Shown here piece after piece: positions 60,706 to 64,000 of a stretch of DNA of 64,000 nt. The translations under genes were made by a program, and so were the position numbers. This stretch comes from Pseudomonas sp. ICMP22404 (GTDB lineage: Bacteria; Pseudomonadota; Gammaproteobacteria; Pseudomonadales; Pseudomonadaceae): positions 186,001 through 250,000 of the forward strand of contig NZ_VCNG01000012.1 of assembly GCF_006227205.1 (NCBI RefSeq), read 5' to 3'. Positions within the stretch are counted from its first letter, which is position 1; every line of letters begins with the position of its first letter. Below the pieces are notes generated by a model, which had not been told where the DNA came from, did no database searches, and worked only from the letters and a program-made list of their open reading frames with translations.

Positions 60706-62514
60706 TTACAGTTGCGATTCCAGCGGCCCGCCCAGCACCTTGAGGTACTCCAGCAATGCCCAGCGTTCCTGCGGTTGCAGCAGGCGACCGATCACCCCGT
60801 TACCCCGTTCGCCGGCGCGGAATTCATGACCGCTGTTGTGGTTGCCGGTGATCCGGGTGTCGAAGAGAAAACCGTTGGTAAAGGCTTCGGTGCGATAACC
60901 CAGGTGCCGGGGATCGTACTCGAAGCTGCCTTTATAGAAGGTGGTCGCTCGTTCGTCCTGAGGGGACAGCAACTGATAGATCGTCGGCACCGAGCCGTTA
61001 TGCAGGAACGGTGGCGTGGCCCAGACGCCGGCCAGTGGCCGGGCCTTGTAGGCGCGCAGTTCGCGTACACCGATGGGCAAGCCGAAGCCATCCATGGCCG
61101 GCCGCTCGACCGGGGTGACGCCGGCGTCGCGGTAGGCGCGGTTCTCGACGAACGCCGTGACGTAGGCCAGGCCCTTGGCGACCGAAACCTGGCTCAGGTC
61201 CAGCGGTTGCGTCGGCGTCGGGTGCAGTTGTACGTCCAGTTTCGCCAGTTCGGCCGGGTCCCATTGCAGGCTGGTCAAGTCGAAGCGGTGGTCGGCAATG
61301 TTATTGGCCGTGCCCGGGTCGGTGCCGATCACCTTCACTGGCAGCATGTGCAGTTGCTGGACCGGTCTGTCGGGGCCCTGGACCACCTTGGGCACATGGC
61401 AGCCGGCGCAGTTTTCCGCGAACAACGCCCGGCCCTTGGCGGCGAGGGGTTTATCGATCGAGCCCAGCAGTGCTTCCGGCCACGCCGGGGGTTTGAGCAG
61501 TTGCAGGGTTTCTTCGATCGTATGCAGATCGCGCACGCGTACGCTGGAAGGGTAGCGCGCATCGCCCTGCAATGGCTTGCCCTGGGCGTCGAAGAAATTC
61601 AATGTGGCGCCCACACCCAGCGCCTCACCGACGTTACGGGCCATCGGCTGTTGGGCCGAGCCGTTCCATTGCACCCAGTCGAAGGTCCAGATGTCCCACA
61701 ACTGCGGGTAATCCACCGGGGCGTCGGCGACCCGGTAATTCGTCGCCGAAATGGCGTCGCCGAAACTGGCATTGGCGATGCGGCCAAACGCGTCGGTACG
61801 GCCAGGACCTTCCTCGGTGGGGTAGAGGCCGCGGTGGGTGTCATTCCAGGCGACCCGCAGGAACGTATCCAGGGAGTCCTTGAATGCCTTGCGCAATGCG
61901 TCGTGGCGGGCATCATCGTAGTCCTGGCCCAGGACCTGGCGAGCGAAGCGTTCGAACTTCCACGGGTTGTAGTAGGTCGAGGCGAGGCTGGCGACCAGTG
62001 CCTGTCCGAAACTGCCGCCGCGCAAGGTTGGCACGCTGGAGGGCAGGACATGTTGCGCCGAGCCGCCGTCGATCCGTATCGCCTGGCCCTTGAAACGTAA
62101 TTCGCCGGTGTGGCAGGCGGCACAGGTGATGTCCAGGAATTGTTCGGTGCTGCCCGGGTTCTGGTGTCGCGCAAAACCCACCGGCAGGTTGCCGGGGTTG
62201 TCCTGGGAGGCTTTCTGCGCCGGATCGACCAGAAAGCCGAAGCGCGCCAGGTATTCGGGCGACGCGAAGCGCTGCTGCGAGAAGGGCAACTCGAGGGCCG
62301 TGAACCACTCGTAACGCAGGCCTTTGACTTGCGTCCCCTGGGGCGTGAAGTAATACGTCTGGCGCTCGGCGGCGCTCCATTGATCCAGGTAGTGGACCTG
62401 TTCGACGGGCGTGTAGAACGGCAGGCGCGGATTGGCGACGTAATAAAGCACCACGGCCACGGCGACCAGTACCAGTACGAGGAGCAGCAGGAAAATGCGA
62501 GAGAGGAGGCGCAC
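60706..62514 (-). CDS. Di-haem cytochrome c / cytochrome c peroxidase-like protein
   Basis: 602 residues with an N-terminal membrane anchor (IFLLLLVLVLVAVAVVLYYV). Two haem-c motifs: CAACH in LDITCAACHTGELRFKGQAI and CAGCH in LFAENCAGCHVPKVVQGPDR. Start is uncertain: GTG at 62514, with AAGGA 7 bases before it, is preferred to the GTG at 62520. The family includes di-haem peroxidases and RoxA-like oxygenases of about this size; the long middle section suits either. Probably an operon with the catalase-like gene. Confidence 0.87.
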   Translation of the reverse strand: MRLLSRIFLLLLVLVLVAVAVVLYYVANPRLPFYTPVEQVHYLDQWSAAERQTYYFTPQGTQVKGLRYEWFTALELPFSQQRFASPEYLARFGFLVDPAQKASQDNPGNLPVGFARHQNPGSTEQFLDITCAACHTGELRFKGQAIRIDGGSAQHVLPSSVPTLRGGSFGQALVASLASTYYNPWKFERFARQVLGQDYDDARHDALRKAFKDSLDTFLRVAWNDTHRGLYPTEEGPGRTDAFGRIANASFGDAISATNYRVADAPVDYPQLWDIWTFDWVQWNGSAQQPMARNVGEALGVGATLNFFDAQGKPLQGDARYPSSVRVRDLHTIEETLQLLKPPAWPEALLGSIDKPLAAKGRALFAENCAGCHVPKVVQGPDRPVQQLHMLPVKVIGTDPGTANNIADHRFDLTSLQWDPAELAKLDVQLHPTPTQPLDLSQVSVAKGLAYVTAFVENRAYRDAGVTPVERPAMDGFGLPIGVRELRAYKARPLAGVWATPPFLHNGSVPTIYQLLSPQDERATTFYKGSFEYDPRHLGYRTEAFTNGFLFDTRITGNHNSGHEFRAGERGNGVIGRLLQPQERWALLEYLKVLGGPLESQL

Positions 62515-62559
62515 GGTCACATCCTTGTTTTTTGATACGCCCTTATGCCTCAGTGCCGC

Positions 62560-62592
62560 GCGGCCGGCAAGTGGCCATTATTTGCCGGCCGC
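62560..62592. promoter_or_regulatory. Perfect 11-bp inverted repeat upstream of the di-haem gene
   Basis: GCGGCCGGCAA-N11-TTGCCGGCCGC, about 45 bases upstream of the start. No U run on either side, so an operator or leader hairpin is more likely than a terminator. Confidence 0.55.
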
Positions 62593-62782
62593 AAGGTGCG
62601 GCGATAGGTCCCTGTACGTAATGGATGACAGATGCTTCATCTGCACCGGATCAAAAAGCGTTTGTGGCACCTGAACTTATCACCGGTTTTCCGCTCACAT
62701 GCCGGTAGCCATTGGTCGTGGCGGCCTGATAAGCTCGCGGCTTTACTCGATTGCCCTTTAGGCGCATGAACAAGGAAATAGC

Positions 62783-63496
62783 ATGAAACAGCATCGGTTG
62801 GCGGCGGCGGTTGCCCTGGTTGGCCTGGTACTCGCAGGTTGCGACTCGCAGACCAGCGTTGAGCTGAAAACCCCGGCGCAGAAAGCTTCCTACGGTATCG
62901 GCCTGAACATGGGCAAAAGCCTGGCTCAGGAAGGTATGGACGACCTGGACTCCAAAGCGGTCGCCCAGGGCATCGAAGATGCCGTCGGCAAGAAAGAACA
63001 GAAGCTGAAAGACGAAGAACTGGTCGAAGCCTTTGCCGCACTGCAAAAGCGTGCCGAAGAGCGCATGGCCAAGATGAGTGAAGAGTCGGCGGCCGCCGGC
63101 AAGAAATTCCTCGAGGAAAACGGCAAGAAGCCTGGCGTGACCACCACCGCTTCCGGCTTGCAGTACGAAGTGGTCAAGAAAGCTGACGGCCCACAGCCCA
63201 AGCCGACCGACGTAGTGACTGTCCACTACACCGGTAAGCTGACCAATGGCACCGTGTTCGACAGCTCCGTGGAACGCGGTAGCCCGATCGACCTGCCGGT
63301 CAGCGGTGTGATCCCGGGTTGGGTCGAAGGTCTGCAACTGATGCATGTCGGCGAGAAGTACAAACTGTACATCCCGAGCGACCTGGCCTACGGTGCCCAG
63401 AGCCCGAGCCCTGCGATCCCTGCCAACTCGGTCCTGGTCTTCGACCTGGAACTGCTGGCGATCAAGGATCCGGCAAAAGAAGACGCAGCCAAGTAA
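62783..63496 (+). CDS. FKBP-type peptidyl-prolyl isomerase lipoprotein (Mip/FkpA-like)
   Basis: 237 residues with a lipoprotein signal (MKQHRLAAAVALVGLVLAGC). N-terminal helical dimerisation domain (KASYGIGLNMGKSLAQEGMD) then the FKBP domain: VVTVHYTGKLTNGTVFDSSV, VSGVIPGWVEGLQLMHVGEK, IPSDLAYGAQSPSPAIPANS. It assists periplasmic or envelope protein folding. AAGGAAATAGC before the ATG. Confidence 0.94.
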   Translation: MKQHRLAAAVALVGLVLAGCDSQTSVELKTPAQKASYGIGLNMGKSLAQEGMDDLDSKAVAQGIEDAVGKKEQKLKDEELVEAFAALQKRAEERMAKMSEESAAAGKKFLEENGKKPGVTTTASGLQYEVVKKADGPQPKPTDVVTVHYTGKLTNGTVFDSSVERGSPIDLPVSGVIPGWVEGLQLMHVGEKYKLYIPSDLAYGAQSPSPAIPANSVLVFDLELLAIKDPAKEDAAK

Positions 63497-63512
63497 TCGC
63501 GTCTGCTATAAC

Positions 63513-63542
63513 GACAACGCCTCGCTTATGCGGGGCGTTGTC
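63513..63542 (+). terminator. Hairpin downstream of the FKBP gene
   Basis: GACAACGCC.CGC-TTAT-GCG.GGCGTTGTC, 12-13 bp stem; no clear U run follows, so termination may be incomplete. Confidence 0.7.
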
Positions 63543-63638
63543 GCATCCGGGCGGCGGAAAATCCGAAAAAACCGAACGCACATCGCGGACGGCAGTCATA
63601 GGCAATACAGGCGCTGGGCTAGACCCAGTCGGCCTGTC

Positions 63639-63770
63639 AAGTCAATGAAATATTGGGTTTTTTTATGTGAGTAAAAAACGCCCGATCTGAGCTCAGGCCT
63701 TATGAAACGGGGGCTTCAGCGGTGAAATGCAGCTCTGTTCACAAGGTTATCCACAATTTGTGTGGATAAC
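63639..63770. promoter_or_regulatory. AT-rich element with two perfect facing DnaA boxes
   Basis: AAGTCAATGAAA (63639-63650), a run GGGTTTTTTTATG, GTAAAAAACG, then GTTATCCACA-ATTTG-TGTGGATAAC (63746-63770), two perfect DnaA boxes face to face. The same order of elements is at 30947-31078. It lies directly upstream of the last gene. Confidence 0.55.
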
Positions 63771-63789
63771 ATTTCAGCAGGAAGAAAAA

Positions 63790-64000
63790 ATGAAGGCACC
63801 GTGGAATTTTGCACGATTCCTGCCTTTGGCAGGACGGTTGCTGGCCCGTGGCCGCTTGCCGACGCTGTTGTTTGCTGTCGCCCGCAAGAGTGCCCGGGAA
63901 GGCGGACGGCTGGGGAGGCTCAAGGACGATCTGCGTTTGTTGCAGGCGTTATGCCTGGCTTACTGGCGTGGCGAATACCGGGCGGTCAGTGCCAAGTCGC
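63790..64000 (+). CDS. DUF1232 (YkvA-like) protein, 5' part
   Basis: Runs off the right edge; 70 codons seen: MKAPWNFARFLPLAGRLLAR, basic and helical, with LRLLQALCLAYWRGEYRAVS at the end. This is the basic lead-in seen before the two membrane helices of YkvA/DUF1232 proteins in Pseudomonas; the diagnostic part is outside the window, so the assignment is tentative. Good GGAAGAAAAA before the ATG. Confidence 0.6.
   Translation, partial: MKAPWNFARFLPLAGRLLARGRLPTLLFAVARKSAREGGRLGRLKDDLRLLQALCLAYWRGEYRAVSAKS

Overview
The window is a GC-rich chromosomal segment from a Pseudomonas, most likely of the P. fluorescens group. The evidence is the gene order (rlmD-relA-mazG; purM-purN; a DUF2066 gene, an AI-2E transporter and hda; the late cobalamin operon followed by a MarR/MFS pair, glutathione peroxidase and a FadL porin), the codon use, and about ten intergenic palindromes of the Pseudomonas REP/REPIN type. 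No rRNA, CRISPR array, intact prophage or intact insertion sequence was seen.

Layout. 1-4.8 kb: rRNA methyltransferase rlmD (5' end outside the window), the stringent-response synthetase relA, mazG and a DUF2058 gene. 4.9-8 kb, minus strand: a small protein, a DUF3108 protein and purN-purM. 8.3-13.6 kb, plus strand: a DUF2066 protein, AI-2E family permease, hda, two NlpC/P60 lipoproteins and an O-methyltransferase. 13.7-15.7 kb, minus strand: a PQQ-type sugar dehydrogenase lipoprotein and an unrecognised gene. 15.9-25.2 kb: a cobalamin riboswitch and a ten-gene, tightly coupled operon for the late steps of B12 synthesis (cobO, cobB, bluB, cbiB, cobD, cobQ, cobU, cobT, cobC, cobS). 25.3-27.8 kb: a MarR regulator with two copies of its likely operator, the MFS gene it probably controls, an unlisted 39-residue coupled ORF, and a periplasmic glutathione peroxidase. 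27.8-31.5 kb: a FadL porin, small unknown proteins and a 0.9-kb non-coding stretch ending in DnaA-box-like repeats. 31.6-36.8 kb: rmuC and a large symporter-hybrid histidine kinase of the CrbS/MxtR type.

36.9-50.3 kb is the accessory core. Three very large co-oriented genes encode a TcA-type toxin subunit split in two (TccA-like with a VRP1 segment and a long Ig-like tail; TccB-like with neuraminidase-like, pore-helix and TcB-binding regions), followed by a 1243-residue Ig-repeat protein of unknown role. No TcB or TcC/Rhs gene follows. This is the best candidate in the window for an undescribed system.

50.6-64 kb: TetR/MFS divergent pair, cupin, TDT-family transporter, an MFS-acyltransferase fusion, a guanidinium-type SMR exporter behind a guanidine-II riboswitch, a bile-acid/sodium symporter family protein, rdgC, a duplicated tRNA-Val/tRNA-Asp unit, a catalase-like plus di-haem cytochrome pair, an FKBP lipoprotein and the start of a DUF1232-like gene. 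All functions are assigned by reading motifs; nothing was searched against a database.
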